A stretch of 64,000 nt of DNA, taken from assembly GCF_000184745.1 (NCBI RefSeq), contig NC_014931.1, positions 4,526,001 through 4,590,000 on the forward strand. The letters are read 5' to 3'. Source of the DNA: Variovorax paradoxus EPS. Its GTDB lineage: Bacteria > Pseudomonadota > Gammaproteobacteria > Burkholderiales > Burkholderiaceae_C. Below the pieces are notes generated by a model, which saw nothing but the letters and a program-made list of their open reading frames with translations, was not told where the DNA came from and did no database searches. A program made the position numbers and the translations under genes. Positions 1 through 10,010 of the stretch are shown one piece after another; position 1 is the first letter of the stretch; every line of letters begins with the position of its first letter.

Positions 1-20
1 AGAAAAAAGGAAAGAAGCAC

Positions 21-329
21 GTGAGCCATTCCCCTCCCCTGGTCGAGATCAAGCTTTCGGGCGTCGTGCTGGTTTGCGGCGACTGTGAAGAGCGCAGCGA
101 CGGCCCCACGAAACTCAAGGCGAAACAGGTCCGCAAGGAACTCAAGCGAGACCTGGTGCATGTGCCGGGGCGCCTGCGCGTCGTGCAATCGACCTGCCTG
201 GGCCTCTGCCCCAAGAAGGCGATGGCGCTGGTCGCCGTAGCGGGCGGCCATGCGCCAGTGGCCGCCGAGGTGTGTCGCGACGACGATGTCGCGGATTTCG
301 CCAAGGCGCTGTCCCGCTCGATCCGCTGA
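21..329 (+). CDS. Small protein with a four-cysteine, ferredoxin-like pattern
   Basis: A 102-residue protein. Its GTG start at 21 is preceded by a purine-rich Shine-Dalgarno (AAAGGAAAG, about 7-15). Four cysteines form two pairs: Cys19/Cys22 (CGDC) and Cys59/Cys63 (CLGLC). This spacing resembles the thioredoxin-fold [2Fe-2S] ferredoxin-like proteins, so metal or cluster binding is a reasonable inference but is not shown. There is no signal peptide or membrane segment, so it is probably cytoplasmic. It lies about 100 bp upstream of a Fur-family regulator on the same strand. The extreme window edge hides any upstream partner. The exact function is unknown. Confidence 0.7.
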   Translation: MSHSPPLVEIKLSGVVLVCGDCEERSDGPTKLKAKQVRKELKRDLVHVPGRLRVVQSTCLGLCPKKAMALVAVAGGHAPVAAEVCRDDDVADFAKALSRSIR

Positions 330-426
330 CCGCGGCCTTTGCGGCGGCGATTTCCGGCTTGGCAGGCAGGCGATTTTCGTTGCTTTACGCACCCCGGCCC
401 GAAGATGCAACACAATCGCGTTTCCC

Positions 427-909
427 ATGAAGACCCCGAACCCGCACCCGAAGCCCCCGCTCGCCGCCGCAGCCGCCGCCTTCGACAGCGAAACCCTGTT
501 GCGCGAAAGCGGCCTGCGCGTCACGCGCGCCGCCCAGACGGTGCTGGAACTGCTCCGGCACACCTCCCAACCCCTGACGCACGAGGAAGTGGCCGCGGCC
601 TACACCACTGCCACCGGCGAAGCACCCGACCGCGTGACCATCTACCGCGTGCTCGACCGCCTCGTCGAAGCGGGCCTGTGCGACCGCCGCGTGGGCGCCG
701 ACCGGGTCAACCGCTTTGCGCGGCACGTCGAGGCGGCATCAGGCAACACCTTCGAATGCGACCAGTGCCACAAGGTGCTGGCGCTGCCGTCGGACCCCGA
801 ACTGCCCAAGGTGATGGGCCGGCTCGGCAAGGCGCTGCGCAAGCAGGGCATCGACACCCGACACACCGCGCTCACACTTCACGGCACCTGCGGCGACTGC
901 GCCCGATAG
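427..909 (+). CDS. zur: Fur-family transcriptional regulator, probably Zur
   Basis: A 160-residue Fur-fold repressor: an N-terminal winged helix (about residues 22-100, including the DRVTIYRVLDRL recognition region) followed by a metal-binding dimerisation domain. Two CxxC pairs, Cys111/Cys114 and Cys155/Cys158, form the usual structural zinc site. I chose the ATG at 427 because the family fold begins shortly after it; reading further upstream gives an unrelated extension. The start has no clear Shine-Dalgarno. The gene is convergent with a CobW/COG0523 GTPase gene, a neighbourhood typical of zinc regulators, so Zur fits better than Fur. A degenerate half-match to the operator at 2129-2172 lies at 406-420, just before this gene, which may mean autoregulation. 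Fur-type assignment is firm; metal specificity is inferred. Confidence 0.85.
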   Translation: MKTPNPHPKPPLAAAAAAFDSETLLRESGLRVTRAAQTVLELLRHTSQPLTHEEVAAAYTTATGEAPDRVTIYRVLDRLVEAGLCDRRVGADRVNRFARHVEAASGNTFECDQCHKVLALPSDPELPKVMGRLGKALRKQGIDTRHTALTLHGTCGDCAR

Positions 910-915
910 GTCTTT

Positions 916-2109
916 TCAGACGTTCCAGGACGGGAACGGATCGGGCAGGTTCTGCCACCACGAGGCGCCGAAGCGCATCTCGTTTTCGGTGAGCAGGCAC
1001 GCATCCAGCCGCGCACGCAATGCGGCCTCGTCCATGCCGATGCCGATGAGCACCAGCTCCTGACGCGCATCGCCGGTTGCCGGATCCCAGTTCTTCTGGA
1101 TCGTCTCCAGCGCATCCGGCTCGGTCGGCCAGTGCTCCCGCGGCACCGCCGCCCACCAGAATCCCGCCGCGCCGTAACGGCAGGCGCCACCGGCCTGCGA
1201 CCACGAACCGGCACGCGTGGCACGGCTCGCGAGCCAGAAGAAGCCCTTGGAGCGCACCACGCCCTCCCACTCGCTTTGCACCAGGTCCCAGAAGCGCTTC
1301 GGATGGAACGGCAGGCGCGAGCGATAGACAAAGCTGCGGATGCCGTATGCCTCGCTCTCGGGCACATGCTCGCCGCGCAGCTCGGCCAGCCAGCCCGGCG
1401 CCTGCTCCGCCTGCTCGAAATCGAAAAGACCGGTGTCGAGCACCCGGTCGAGTGCGACGCGGCCGAACTGCGACACCTCGATGCGCGCACGCGGATTCAG
1501 GCTCTGCAAGATCGCCATCAGGCGCTCGCGCTCCTCGGGCGTGACGAGGTCGGTCTTGTTGACCACCAGCACATCGCAGAACTCGATCTGCTCGATCAGC
1601 AGGTCGACCACCGTGCGCGTGTCCTCGTCGCCCAGCGACTGGCCTCGCTGGCCCAGGCTGTCGGGCGAGCCGTAGTCGCGCAGGAAGTTGAAGGCATCGA
1701 CCACCGTCACCATGGTGTCCAGCCGCGCCACGTCGGCCAGGCTCTTGCCGTCCTCGCCCGCGAAGGTGAAGGTCTCGGCCACGGGCAGGGGCTCGGAGAT
1801 GCCGGTGGACTCGATCACCAGTTGGTCGAAGCGGCCCTCCTTCGCGAGGCGGTTCACCTCGATCAGCAGGTCTTCGCGCAGCGTGCAGCAGATGCAGCCG
1901 TTGCTCATTTCGACCAGCTTCTCGTCGGTGCGCGAGAGCTGCGCGCCGCCGTCGCGCACGAGCGCCGCGTCGATGTTGACCTCGCTCATGTCGTTGACGA
2001 TCACCGCCACGCGGCGCCCCTCGCGGTTGTGGAGGATGTGGTTGAGCAAGGTGGTCTTGCCCGCACCGAGAAAGCCTGAGAGGACGGTGACGGGGAGGCG
2101 ATGGGTCAT
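916..2109 (-). CDS. CobW/COG0523 family GTPase, probable zinc metallochaperone
   Basis: A 397-residue G3E-family P-loop GTPase. The Walker A motif GFLGAGKT is at residues 12-19, the CICC metal-binding motif at 72-75, and an NKTD guanine-specificity motif about 180 residues in. A CobW C-terminal domain follows. COG0523 proteins of this type use GTP hydrolysis to hand zinc to client proteins and are commonly induced under zinc starvation by loss of Zur repression. I chose the ATG at 2109 because Walker A starts ten residues later and because the operator and promoter lie just upstream. It faces the Fur-family gene tail to tail with a 6-bp gap. The cobalamin role of the founding CobW is unlikely, since no cobalamin genes are nearby. 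Confidence 0.88.
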   Translation of the reverse strand: MTHRLPVTVLSGFLGAGKTTLLNHILHNREGRRVAVIVNDMSEVNIDAALVRDGGAQLSRTDEKLVEMSNGCICCTLREDLLIEVNRLAKEGRFDQLVIESTGISEPLPVAETFTFAGEDGKSLADVARLDTMVTVVDAFNFLRDYGSPDSLGQRGQSLGDEDTRTVVDLLIEQIEFCDVLVVNKTDLVTPEERERLMAILQSLNPRARIEVSQFGRVALDRVLDTGLFDFEQAEQAPGWLAELRGEHVPESEAYGIRSFVYRSRLPFHPKRFWDLVQSEWEGVVRSKGFFWLASRATRAGSWSQAGGACRYGAAGFWWAAVPREHWPTEPDALETIQKNWDPATGDARQELVLIGIGMDEAALRARLDACLLTENEMRFGASWWQNLPDPFPSWNV

Positions 2110-2128
2110 GGGGTGCGCTCTTTGGATA

Positions 2129-2178
2129 TGCAACAGCATTGCATTATAGGAATCAAGTGCAACACGGTTGCACTTGAT
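2129..2178 (-). promoter_or_regulatory. Twin palindromic operator bracketing a consensus -10: probable Zur-controlled promoter
   Basis: Two copies of a 15-bp palindrome of form TGCAACANNNTTGCA lie at 2129-2143 and 2158-2172, centres 29 bp apart. The second is embedded in a perfect 12-bp inverted repeat (2152-2163 and 2167-2178, 3-bp spacer). Between them, on the minus strand, is a perfect TATAAT (+ strand 2143-2148) correctly placed to drive the GTPase gene at 2109. One copy overlaps the -35 region and the other the expected start site, a layout suited to tight repression. Assignment to the neighbouring Fur/Zur protein is inferred from proximity. Confidence 0.7.
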
Positions 2179-2206
2179 CTTCGCCCCGCCCACTATCACT
2201 GCATCT

Positions 2207-3109
2207 TTACATCTCGAAGGCCTTCACCTGCCGGCCATCGATGTCGGTAAAGCCATACGCCTTCGCCAGGTCGGCCACCCGCAGCACCTCGCCCGTCTTC
2301 TCCATCACCTGCGGATCGCCCGCCAGCGCCGCCACCGCGCGGCCGAGGTAGCGCGGCGATTCGGTGCCCGCCAGCGCTGGCCGCTCCTGCCAGTGCGCCT
2401 CGTCGGTCTTGTGGCCGGCCAGCACGAACTCGGTGCGCATCCAGCCCGGCGACACGGCGACCGACGCCACGCCGTGCGGCTTCAGCTCCTGGGCCATGCC
2501 GAAGGCCAGCCGCGTCATCGAGGCCTTCGCGAGGTCGTAGAAGAGATTGCCCTTCATGTAGCGGCCGCGGTCCCAGAAGGTGGTGGTTACGATCAGGCCT
2601 CGCTTGGCGCGCACCATCAGCGGCGCGGCCGAGCGGCTGGCCACCAAGTGGTTGCGCACGCCGCGGTCGAACATCGAATCCCAGTTGGCGAGCGGGTGCT
2701 CCCAGAAAGGCGCGTCGAACACGCCGGTGAAGGTCTCGTGGCCGCCCCATGCGTTGTTCACGAGCAGGTCGATGCGGCCCGCCTCGCGCTCCACCTGCGC
2801 GAAGAGCGCCTTCACGTCTTCTTCGAGCGTGTGGTCGCAACGCACGGCGATGCCGCGTCCGCCCATGCGCGTGACTTCTTCGGCGGTGTCGTCGATGCTG
2901 CCGGGCACGGCCGGCATGTCCGACAGCGCCAGCAACTGGCCGTAGGTGTCGGCGGGCTGCGCGCGCGTGCTGCGGCCGGTGACGTACACCATGGCGCCGG
3001 CTGCGCCCAGCTCCATCGCAATGCCGCGCCCCGCGCCGCGGCTGGCCCCCGTGACCACGGCAATGCAGTCCTTCATCGGGCGGTTCTTCGTGTTCTCGTT
3101 CTGCGTCAT
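2207..3109 (-). CDS. SDR family oxidoreductase
   Basis: A 300-residue short-chain dehydrogenase/reductase. The nucleotide-binding motif TGASRGAG is at residues 20-27, NNA at 118-120, and the catalytic Tyr191 and Lys195 occur as YDLAK. The C-terminal half is longer than in classical SDRs of about 250 residues and resembles the DHRS1-like subgroup. The ATG at 3109 is preceded by AAGGAG at good spacing, which favours it over the further-upstream in-frame start. It lies 42 bp downstream of an AraC-type regulator on the same strand, so the two are probably cotranscribed. The substrate is unknown. Confidence 0.88.
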   Translation of the reverse strand: MTQNENTKNRPMKDCIAVVTGASRGAGRGIAMELGAAGAMVYVTGRSTRAQPADTYGQLLALSDMPAVPGSIDDTAEEVTRMGGRGIAVRCDHTLEEDVKALFAQVEREAGRIDLLVNNAWGGHETFTGVFDAPFWEHPLANWDSMFDRGVRNHLVASRSAAPLMVRAKRGLIVTTTFWDRGRYMKGNLFYDLAKASMTRLAFGMAQELKPHGVASVAVSPGWMRTEFVLAGHKTDEAHWQERPALAGTESPRYLGRAVAALAGDPQVMEKTGEVLRVADLAKAYGFTDIDGRQVKAFEM

Positions 3110-3151
3110 CCGGTGCTCCTTGGTTTGAACGCCCACGAAGATAGTGCGGCC

Positions 3152-4021
3152 TCAGCCGGGCGTCTTGGAAGAACCCGAAATCGCGTGCCCCATGAACTCG
3201 GTCGGCGTGACGCCGCAGAGCGCACGGAATTCGTTGACCAGGTGCGACTGGTCGTAGAAACCGCTCTCGACCGCGACATCGGCCCAGGCCGGCGCAGGTT
3301 GCATTCGCAGAGCACGCAGGCAGTCGTGCAGCCGCGCGAGCCGCGCCCAGGCACGCGGCGACAGCCCGACGTGTGCGTGAAAGAGTTGCTGCAAGCGCCG
3401 CTCGCCGACACCGACGGCCGCAGCCACATCGCGCAACGGTTTCCGCCCGCCCGATTCGGCGATGAGGCGGGCTGCGTGCATCGCGGCGGCGTGAACGGCA
3501 CCGCCGCCACCGCGCAGCCGGCGCTCCAACGCAGACTGGAGCAACGCTGCCCGCGCGGCATCGTCGGGTGCCTCGGCCATGCGCGCCAGCAGCTCGGCCG
3601 CGCCGCCCTGCCAGAGCTCGTCCAGGTGCACGGCCTGACCCGCAATCTCGCCGGCAGGCAAGCCCAGCAGTGCAGCCGCCGCACCGGGCCGCAGCGTGAC
3701 GGAGATTCCCTCCACCGTGTCGCGCATGCGCACCACGACCGGCGCGGTGGAAGCGCCGATTGCCTCCACCGGCAACCCCGCCCCATCGCCCGCGGAAGGC
3801 GCATCGCCAAGATTGAAGACCAGGCGCACCGCGCCGTCGGGCAGCACGCGTTCATGCACCTCTTGTCCCGCCGCGAAGGTCTCGCGGTACAGCAAGATGT
3901 GGGAGACATGCGCCTGCAACGCGGCGCTCACCGGCACCGCGCGCAGCGTGCCGGCGGGCACGCCCGATTCGGGGCCGTGCAGAGGGTCGTCAACGAGGCG
4001 CAGGAAGAGGCGTTCGGCCAT
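3152..4021 (-). CDS. AraC-family transcriptional regulator
   Basis: A 289-residue protein with an N-terminal effector domain (about residues 20-170) and a C-terminal AraC helix-turn-helix region (about 190-280, including the segments around LRDVAAAVGVGERRL and YDQSHLVNEFR). The N-terminal region resembles the DUF6597-type sensor found in AraC proteins that do not bind arabinose. It precedes the SDR gene on the same strand and is divergent from a glutathione S-transferase gene at 4089. It may therefore control either neighbour. No operator is obvious in the 67-bp divergent gap. Confidence 0.87.
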   Translation of the reverse strand: MAERLFLRLVDDPLHGPESGVPAGTLRAVPVSAALQAHVSHILLYRETFAAGQEVHERVLPDGAVRLVFNLGDAPSAGDGAGLPVEAIGASTAPVVVRMRDTVEGISVTLRPGAAAALLGLPAGEIAGQAVHLDELWQGGAAELLARMAEAPDDAARAALLQSALERRLRGGGGAVHAAAMHAARLIAESGGRKPLRDVAAAVGVGERRLQQLFHAHVGLSPRAWARLARLHDCLRALRMQPAPAWADVAVESGFYDQSHLVNEFRALCGVTPTEFMGHAISGSSKTPG

Positions 4022-4088
4022 GACTCATTGTGTTGAAAAACCCGGCCGGGCGCGAGCAGCCCGCGCTGGCGGAAAATCGCCCGCTCGC

Positions 4089-4748
4089 ATGTCTTCCGCC
4101 ACCGCCCTCCCTGTTCTCTATTCGTTCCGCCGCTGCCCCTATGCGATGCGGGCCCGGCTCGCGTTGATCGCGAGCGGCACGCACTGCGAGTTGCGCGAGA
4201 TCGTGCTGCGCGACAAACCCGCCGAGATGCTCGCAGCATCGCCCAAAGGCACCGTGCCCGTGCTGGCGATGGCCGACGGCACGGTGATCGAACAAAGCCT
4301 CGACGTCATGCTGTGGGCCCTGCGGCGCAACGATCCGCAGCGCTGGCTGCAGCCCGACGCCGGCACGCTCGATGACCTGCTCGCGCTGGTCGCCGCGTGC
4401 GATGGCGATTTCAAGCCACAGCTCGACCGCTACAAGTACCCCAGCCGGTTCGACGATGCGGAGCATGCGGCGCGCGAGCGCGGTGCAGCGTTCCTGCGCG
4501 ATCTCGAAGCCCGGCTCTCGGTGTCACCTCATCTGGCCGGCACGCACGCGACATTGGCCGACGCCGCCCTCATGCCCTTCGTGCGCCAGTTCGCGATGGT
4601 CGACATGGCGTGGTTCGATGCCCAGCCCTGGCCGCGCCTGCAGGCCTGGCTGTCCGCATGGACCGCCTCGGATCTGTTCGCCCGCGCGATGCCGAAGTAC
4701 GCCCCCTGGAAGACGGGCGAACCGGGCATCGACTTTCCGGCGCCCTAG
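4089..4748 (+). CDS. Glutathione S-transferase family protein
   Basis: A 219-residue protein with an N-terminal thioredoxin-like domain carrying CPYA at residues 16-19, the active-site form found in glutaredoxin 2-like and omega/lambda-like GSTs, followed by an all-helical C-terminal domain. A cysteine at this position favours thiol-transfer or deglutathionylation rather than classical Ser/Tyr conjugation. The ATG at 4089 is chosen because the fold begins immediately; a long upstream reading is just shadow of the divergent regulator. Its last four bases overlap the end of the convergent LysR gene. Confidence 0.85.
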   Translation: MSSATALPVLYSFRRCPYAMRARLALIASGTHCELREIVLRDKPAEMLAASPKGTVPVLAMADGTVIEQSLDVMLWALRRNDPQRWLQPDAGTLDDLLALVAACDGDFKPQLDRYKYPSRFDDAEHAARERGAAFLRDLEARLSVSPHLAGTHATLADAALMPFVRQFAMVDMAWFDAQPWPRLQAWLSAWTASDLFARAMPKYAPWKTGEPGIDFPAP

Positions 4749-5647
4749 CCGCCCGTCGCAGCCGCCGAAGCGCGCTGGATGCATTCGATGAAATGCTGCG
4801 CCGCCGGTGTCGACAACTGCCCTCGCCGCCGCACCACGCACACGTTCAGCGTGGGGAGCGTTTCCACCACGTCGATGCGCCGGATACCGTGCCGCTTGAA
4901 CGTCAGCTTGACCAGCGGCTCGACAAAAAGGCCGATGAGGTCCATGTGACCCACCAGCCCCAGCGCTACCGTGACCGACTGCCCCTGGATGATGCGGGCC
5001 GGCGGCGGCAGGCCGAGCGGTGTGAAGAGCGGCGAGACGGCCTCGCGCCCGCGGTGGTCGTCGCCCGGCAGGATCCATTCGCCGGCGTACAGGTCGTGCA
5101 GCGAACGCGCATCCCGCAGCGGATGGCGCTCGCGCAGGCCCACCACCAGCTTCACCGGGAACAGCTCGACCGCTTCGAACTGCGCATCGAGCGTGCCGGG
5201 CACCACGTGGGCCACCGCGAAATCGAGGAACCCGTCGCGCAGCCGCGCGAGCATCCAGGGCAGCACCGCCTCGCTGAACTGCACGTCGACTGCGGGCAGG
5301 CGCGTGTGGAAATCCTTGAAGGCGGCGGGCAGCACGGTGAGCGCGAACGAGGCGCTCACCGCCATCGACACCGAGCCGGTCGCGCCGTCGCGGATCTGCG
5401 CGATCTCGTCGCGGGCCCGCGCCATGTCGGCCAAGAGCAGCCGCGCGCGCGGCGCGAAGGCCTTGCCGAACTCGGTGAGCCGCACGCCCTTGACGCTGCG
5501 CTCCACCAGCGGAGCGCCGACCTCGCGCTCCAGCTCGCGCACGATCTTGGTCACCGCCGGCTGCGAGAGCCCCAGGACGCGCGCGGCGGCGCGGATGCTC
5601 ATCTGCTCGACCACCGCCACGAAGGCGTGCAACTGATTGGGCTTCAT
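4745..5647 (-). CDS. LysR-family transcriptional regulator
   Basis: A 300-residue LysR-type regulator: an N-terminal winged helix-turn-helix (residues 1-60, with AARVLGLSQPAVTK as recognition region), a linker helix, and a periplasmic-binding-protein-like effector domain (about 90-295). It is divergent from the MFS/M14-hydrolase pair starting at 5791. The 143-bp shared gap contains a perfect GACAAC-N11-GTTGTC dyad, so it most likely controls that transport operon. The effector is unknown. Confidence 0.9.
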   Translation of the reverse strand: MKPNQLHAFVAVVEQMSIRAAARVLGLSQPAVTKIVRELEREVGAPLVERSVKGVRLTEFGKAFAPRARLLLADMARARDEIAQIRDGATGSVSMAVSASFALTVLPAAFKDFHTRLPAVDVQFSEAVLPWMLARLRDGFLDFAVAHVVPGTLDAQFEAVELFPVKLVVGLRERHPLRDARSLHDLYAGEWILPGDDHRGREAVSPLFTPLGLPPPARIIQGQSVTVALGLVGHMDLIGLFVEPLVKLTFKRHGIRRIDVVETLPTLNVCVVRRRGQLSTPAAQHFIECIQRASAAATGG

Positions 5648-5667
5648 CGCTCAAGGCACCGGGTTAT

Positions 5668-5715
5668 GACAACCAAAAGTTATCGTTGTCGCCCAATTAT
5701 TGTCTTTTCATGACA
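5668..5715. promoter_or_regulatory. Dyad-symmetric candidate LysR operator
   Basis: In the LysR/MFS divergent gap, GACAAC at 5668-5673 and GTTGTC at 5685-5690 form a perfect 6-bp inverted repeat with an 11-bp spacer. A second, shorter dyad, TGTC-N7-GACA, lies at 5701-5715. Two spaced dyads between a LysR gene and its divergent target match the usual recognition-plus-activation-site layout. Binding is inferred, not shown. Confidence 0.5.
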
Positions 5716-5790
5716 GCACCAAGTCTCTAGCATCCGCCGCGGTCGAGCGACCTTCCGACCAGATCACACACCAAGCACAACTGGAGAGAC

Positions 5791-7104
5791 ATGAGCATCC
5801 CAAGCACGCAGCCCTCGTCCGCTCGCCGGCGCCAGACCATCGTCGCCACCACCATCGGCAACGGGCTCGAGTTCTTCGACTTCACGGTCTACGGGTTCCT
5901 CGCGCTCGTGATCGGCAAGCTCTTCTTTCCGACCTTCAATTCGTACGGCCAACTGCTGCTGACCGTGGCGAGCTTCGGCGTCGGCTTCGTCATGCGGCCG
6001 CTGGGCGGCATCGTGATCGGCGCCTACGCCGACCGCGCGGGCCGCAAGAAGGCCATGACGCTCACCATCTTCCTGATGGCGCTGGGCTGCGCGCTCATCG
6101 CCTTCACGCCCACTTATGCGGCCATCGGCGTCGCGGCGCCGATCGTCATCGTGCTGGCGCGGCTCATCCAGGGCTTCTCGGCCGGCGGCGAAGTGGGCGC
6201 ATCGACCACGCTGCTGGTGGAACACGCCACGCCCGCCAACCGCGGCTACATGGCGAGCTGGCAGTTCGCGAGCCAGGGCCTGGGCGTGATGCTCGGCGCC
6301 ATCGTGGTGGGCGCGCTCACCTTCTCGCTCACGCCCGAAGCGATGCAGAGCTGGGGCTGGCGCGTGCCTTTCATCATCGGCATGCTGATCGCGCCGGTGG
6401 GCATGTACATCCGCCGCCACCTCGAAGAGTCGCTGCACATCTCGCCAGAGCAGGCGGCCGCGCCGCGCGAGAGCAGCCTGAAGATCGTCTGCACGCAGCA
6501 CGGCAAGACGGTGCTGGCCGCAATCTTGGCGATCGTCGGCGGCACCACGGCCGCGTATGTCGTCACCTTCTACATGCCCACGTATGCCGTGCGCGAGCTT
6601 GGCCTCACGCCCTCGGTGGCGCTGTTCGGCGCGGCGCTCACAGGGTTGCTCTCGTTCGCGCTCGCGCCGTTCGTGGGCAAGCTCTCGGACATCGTCGGCC
6701 GCAAGACGCTCATCTTCTGGAGCCGCATCGTGATGGCGATCCTGATCTACCCCGGCTTCCTGTGGCTCAACGCCTCGCCCACGCCGCTGGTGCTGTTCGT
6801 CGTGCTCGGCGTGTTCAGCGTCGGGCTCGTGGTGCAGACGGTGCCGGGCATCACGATGCTGCCGGAGATGTTCCCCAAGCGCGTGCGCGCGAGCGGCATG
6901 TCGCTGGTGTACAGCGTGGGCGTGGCGCTCTTCGGCGGCTTCGCGCCCTTCATCAGCACCTGGCTGGTCAACGCCACGGGCAGCAAGCTCGCGCCGGCCT
7001 GGTACCTCGTCGCGATGACGGTGGTCTCGCTGCTCGGCCTGATCTGGCTGCGCGACCACACAGGCCGCGACATCGACGCTGCGGATGCGCACGCGCCGGC
7101 CTGA
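5791..7104 (+). CDS. MFS transporter, metabolite:H+ symporter (MHS/citrate-proton) type
   Basis: A 437-residue integral membrane protein with about twelve hydrophobic segments. The signature motif between TM2 and TM3 reads DRAGRKK (around residues 80-86), as in the MHS subgroup that takes up dicarboxylates, citrate, shikimate or aromatic acids. A characteristic [18 protein letters not shown] stretch near residue 20 supports that subgroup. It is followed 47 bp later by an M14-like hydrolase gene and is divergent from a LysR gene. The set looks like an uptake-and-hydrolysis module for an unknown organic acid or amide. Confidence 0.9.
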   Translation: MSIPSTQPSSARRRQTIVATTIGNGLEFFDFTVYGFLALVIGKLFFPTFNSYGQLLLTVASFGVGFVMRPLGGIVIGAYADRAGRKKAMTLTIFLMALGCALIAFTPTYAAIGVAAPIVIVLARLIQGFSAGGEVGASTTLLVEHATPANRGYMASWQFASQGLGVMLGAIVVGALTFSLTPEAMQSWGWRVPFIIGMLIAPVGMYIRRHLEESLHISPEQAAAPRESSLKIVCTQHGKTVLAAILAIVGGTTAAYVVTFYMPTYAVRELGLTPSVALFGAALTGLLSFALAPFVGKLSDIVGRKTLIFWSRIVMAILIYPGFLWLNASPTPLVLFVVLGVFSVGLVVQTVPGITMLPEMFPKRVRASGMSLVYSVGVALFGGFAPFISTWLVNATGSKLAPAWYLVAMTVVSLLGLIWLRDHTGRDIDAADAHAPA

Positions 7105-7151
7105 AAAAACATTCCCACGATTCCCACGTACACGCCCAGGAGCCCCACCCC

Positions 7152-8255
7152 ATGCAAACACAACGCACCGCCGCCACGCGCTATTTCTCCGGCACGTATG
7201 TCGAAGCCCGCGCCAAGTTCCTCGACGCCGCGGCACAACGCGGCGCGGCCATCGAATCGTTCGTGCATCCCGCGCACCGCGGCGCGCTCGGCGAAGAACT
7301 CGCCACCGACGTGGCGCTGCTCGGCGCGAAGGACGCGAAGAGGGTCTTGCTCGTCACCTCGGGCACGCACGGCCCCGAAGGCTTCTGCGGCTCGGGCGCG
7401 CAGGTCGCGACGCTGCACGATGCCGACCTGCTCTCACGCCTCGAACAGGCCGGCGTGGCGCTGCTGCTGGTGCATGCCGTCAACCCGCATGGCTTCTCGC
7501 ACCTGCACCGCACGAACGAAGACAACATCGACCTGAACCGCAACCACATCGACTTCAAGGCGCCGCTGCCGGTGAATGCCGGTTACGCCGAGGTCGAGCC
7601 GCTGGTGCTGCCCGCCACCTGGCCGCCGACACCCGCCGACGACGCGGCCGTGGCCGCCTACATCGGCAAGCACGGCATGACCGCCTTCCGCGCGGCCGTG
7701 ACCAAGGGCCAGTACACCTCGCCCGATGGCCTGTTCTACGGCGGCACCGCGCCGTCGTGGAGCAACAGGACAATTCGCGCGATCTTGCGCAAGTACGCGG
7801 CATCGGCCACCCACCTTGGCTGGATCGACGTGCACACCGGCCTCGGTCCCTACGGCCACGGCGAGAAGATATACCCAGGCCGCAACACGCCCGAAGACCT
7901 CGCGCTGGCGCATGCCTGGTGGGGCGCCGACGTCTTCGCGCCCTTTGCCGGCGACTCGGCATCGGCCGACGTGTCGGGCCCCGTCATCTCGACCGCGTAC
8001 GACGAATGCCCGAACGCCCGCCTCGCGCCGATGGGCCTGGAGTTCGGCACGCTGCCCGATCTGGAAGTGCTGCTTCGCCTGCGCGCCGACACCTGGCTGC
8101 GCCGCCATCCCGAGGCGCCGGAAGCGCAGAAGCGCGAGATCCGCCAGGGGCTGCGCGACGCGTTTTATTGCGACAACGACGAATGGAAGGGCATGGTGCT
8201 GGGGCAGACGCGCGTCGTGCTGCTGCAGACGCTCCAGGGCCTGAAGAAGGCCTGA
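7152..8255 (+). CDS. M14-family zinc hydrolase-like protein (DUF2817)
   Basis: A 367-residue protein of the carboxypeptidase/deacylase-like DUF2817 group. Zinc ligands are visible as His73-x-x-Glu76 (THGPEG), with a third histidine in the DVHTGLG segment near residue 228. An NRN motif around residue 133 and a later Glu in GLEFGT correspond to substrate-binding and catalytic positions of M14 enzymes. The ATG at 7152 has AGGAG nine bases upstream. Coupling to an organic-acid transporter suggests cleavage of an amide or acylated substrate after import, but the substrate cannot be read from sequence. Confidence 0.85.
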   Translation: MQTQRTAATRYFSGTYVEARAKFLDAAAQRGAAIESFVHPAHRGALGEELATDVALLGAKDAKRVLLVTSGTHGPEGFCGSGAQVATLHDADLLSRLEQAGVALLLVHAVNPHGFSHLHRTNEDNIDLNRNHIDFKAPLPVNAGYAEVEPLVLPATWPPTPADDAAVAAYIGKHGMTAFRAAVTKGQYTSPDGLFYGGTAPSWSNRTIRAILRKYAASATHLGWIDVHTGLGPYGHGEKIYPGRNTPEDLALAHAWWGADVFAPFAGDSASADVSGPVISTAYDECPNARLAPMGLEFGTLPDLEVLLRLRADTWLRRHPEAPEAQKREIRQGLRDAFYCDNDEWKGMVLGQTRVVLLQTLQGLKKA

Positions 8256-8280
8256 TCCCGCAGGCCGGACTTCGTCTCCT

Positions 8281-9078
8281 TCAGCCGAAGTTCGGCGCGC
8301 GCCGCTCGCGCAGCGACGCCACGCCTTCGCGCACGTCGGCACCCGCGAAGCCCATGAATTCGAGCGCCAGCGAAGCATCGAAGGTCGGACCGGCCTGGCG
8401 CAGCCAGTTGTTGAGCGCGTACTTGGTGAAGCGGATCGCGCTCTGGCTTCCGGCCGCGAGCCGGTCGGCCACTTCGTAGGCGCGCGGCAGCAGGTCGGCC
8501 TCGTCCACCGCGAGCGACACCAGGCCGATGCGCTCGGCCTCCTCGCCGCTCACCGGCTCGCACAACAGCAGGTGGTACTTGGCCTTGGCCATGCCGCACA
8601 GGAGCGGCCAGACGATGGCCGCATGGTCGCCCGCCGCCACGCCCAGTCGCGTGTGGCCGTCGACGATCTTCGCGCTCTTCGTGGCGATGGAAATGTCGGC
8701 CAAGAGGCCCGCCACCAGCCCCGCGCCCACCGCCGGGCCGTGCATGGCGCTCACGATGGGCTTGTCGCAGTTGATGATGTTGTAGACGAGGTCGCGCGCC
8801 TCTTTCCAGACACGCTGGCGGATGGCGTCGTCGGTGGCCATGTCCTGCACCAGCGAAAGGTCGCCGCCGCCCGAGAATCCCAGCCCTTCGCCCCTCAACA
8901 CCGCGCAGCGCACCGTGTCGTCGGCCGAGAGGTCGCGCCAGATCTCGGCGAGTTCGCGGTGGCCGTCATGGCCGGCGGTCGGCAGCTTGCCGTTGGACGC
9001 GCGCATCTGGATGTCGAGCACGGTGCCGTTGGCGCCGCGGCGGGTGATGGCGAGGGTCTGGTAGCGGGTGTAGTCCAT
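8281..9078 (-). CDS. Enoyl-CoA hydratase/isomerase family protein
   Basis: A 265-residue crotonase-fold protein. The oxyanion-hole segments are visible around [14 protein letters not shown] (residues 65-78) and the [20 protein letters not shown] segment (about 113-132). A catalytic-glutamate position is not obvious in the second segment, so hydratase versus isomerase or other activity is unresolved. The ATG at 9078 has GGAGACACC before it. It is convergent with the DUF2817 gene and stands alone. Confidence 0.88.
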   Translation of the reverse strand: MDYTRYQTLAITRRGANGTVLDIQMRASNGKLPTAGHDGHRELAEIWRDLSADDTVRCAVLRGEGLGFSGGGDLSLVQDMATDDAIRQRVWKEARDLVYNIINCDKPIVSAMHGPAVGAGLVAGLLADISIATKSAKIVDGHTRLGVAAGDHAAIVWPLLCGMAKAKYHLLLCEPVSGEEAERIGLVSLAVDEADLLPRAYEVADRLAAGSQSAIRFTKYALNNWLRQAGPTFDASLALEFMGFAGADVREGVASLRERRAPNFG

Positions 9079-9137
9079 GGTGTCTCCGTCCTGCGTCCGA
9101 GAGACGAGGACTTTTTCTTCGTTGAAAGATCGGACCG

Positions 9138-9566
9138 CTATTTTTGCGCCGCCAGTTCGCGGCACTGCTTCACATTGGCATCGAAACGTGGCGCCAGCCC
9201 CGGCTCGCAGACCTCGTCGCCGGGCGTCAGCTTGCACATGCCGACGACCACATAGTCCATCACCGCCGAGGTGCACATCGGGTATGCCGCGAGGTCCGGA
9301 TTGGCCTTCACCTTGAAGCCCCAACGCTCGGTGAACTGCACCGTGCGCGCCATCGCGCCGTGGAAGAAGCTGCGGTCCCTGGCGGCGATGGCGGCCTCCA
9401 TGCGCGGCAGTTCCTCGTTCAGGTAGCCGGCGGCGTCCAGGGGAAATGCCGAGGGCGGCTCCTGCTGGGCGACTGCGAGGGATGCGGCCAGCACGAGCGG
9501 CACGGCGACGAGGGTTCGCAGCAGCGAAGGAGGCGAAAAGCGGGTGGGCAGGCGGTGGAGTTGCAT
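9138..9566 (-). CDS. Secreted hypothetical protein
   Basis: A 142-residue protein starting from ATG 9566; an in-frame ATG at 9596 would add ten residues, and neither has a strong Shine-Dalgarno. The N-terminus is a clear Sec signal peptide ending near AVAQQ (about residue 36). The mature part has four cysteines (in PMCTS, GMCKL, EVCEP and KQCRE), probably two disulfides. No recognised domain. Probably periplasmic. Confidence 0.7.
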   Translation of the reverse strand: MQLHRLPTRFSPPSLLRTLVAVPLVLAASLAVAQQEPPSAFPLDAAGYLNEELPRMEAAIAARDRSFFHGAMARTVQFTERWGFKVKANPDLAAYPMCTSAVMDYVVVGMCKLTPGDEVCEPGLAPRFDANVKQCRELAAQK

Positions 9567-9635
9567 GGCTTGGGATTCTGCAACGTTTGGAAGCATCTTT
9601 GAATGGCGGGCGATGCGTGCGCGCTACGCCAGTGC

Positions 9636-9908
9636 CTACTTGCCCTTCTTCTGCCTGTCGAACTTGCGCCAGTACTGGAACTCGTCCTCGTGCACTTCCA
9701 GATCGACTTCCGAGATGCGCGACTGCAGCCGCTCCTGCACCTCCGCCACGGCCTTGTTGTAGACGATGGGACCGACCTCCTCCAGGAAGAAGCCGAGCAG
9801 CGCGCCGGCCGCGATGTTCCCGATCTTCTCGTCCATGTTCTCGTTGAAATAGCGCTCGATCGAGGCGATGGCCTGCTGGCGCGCTTCCTTGGATATCTCG
9901 ATGGTCAT
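9636..9908 (-). CDS. DUF2164 family protein
   Basis: A 90-residue protein that matches the DUF2164 family in length and in its core, with an N-terminal [17 protein letters not shown] segment and the [17 protein letters not shown] segment near the middle. It is soluble and has no signal peptide. Family members are widespread in proteobacteria and have no established function. It is divergent from the beta-propeller lipoprotein gene at 10011, sharing a 102-bp gap. Confidence 0.82.
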   Translation of the reverse strand: MTIEISKEARQQAIASIERYFNENMDEKIGNIAAGALLGFFLEEVGPIVYNKAVAEVQERLQSRISEVDLEVHEDEFQYWRKFDRQKKGK

Positions 9909-10010
9909 GCGGCTTGCTCTGGGGTGTTGGGTCGAACGATTGTGCCGCTACGATGCGCAGCGGCCACTCGGCGCGCACGACAACGACACACAACAACGGA
10001 GACACGCACC

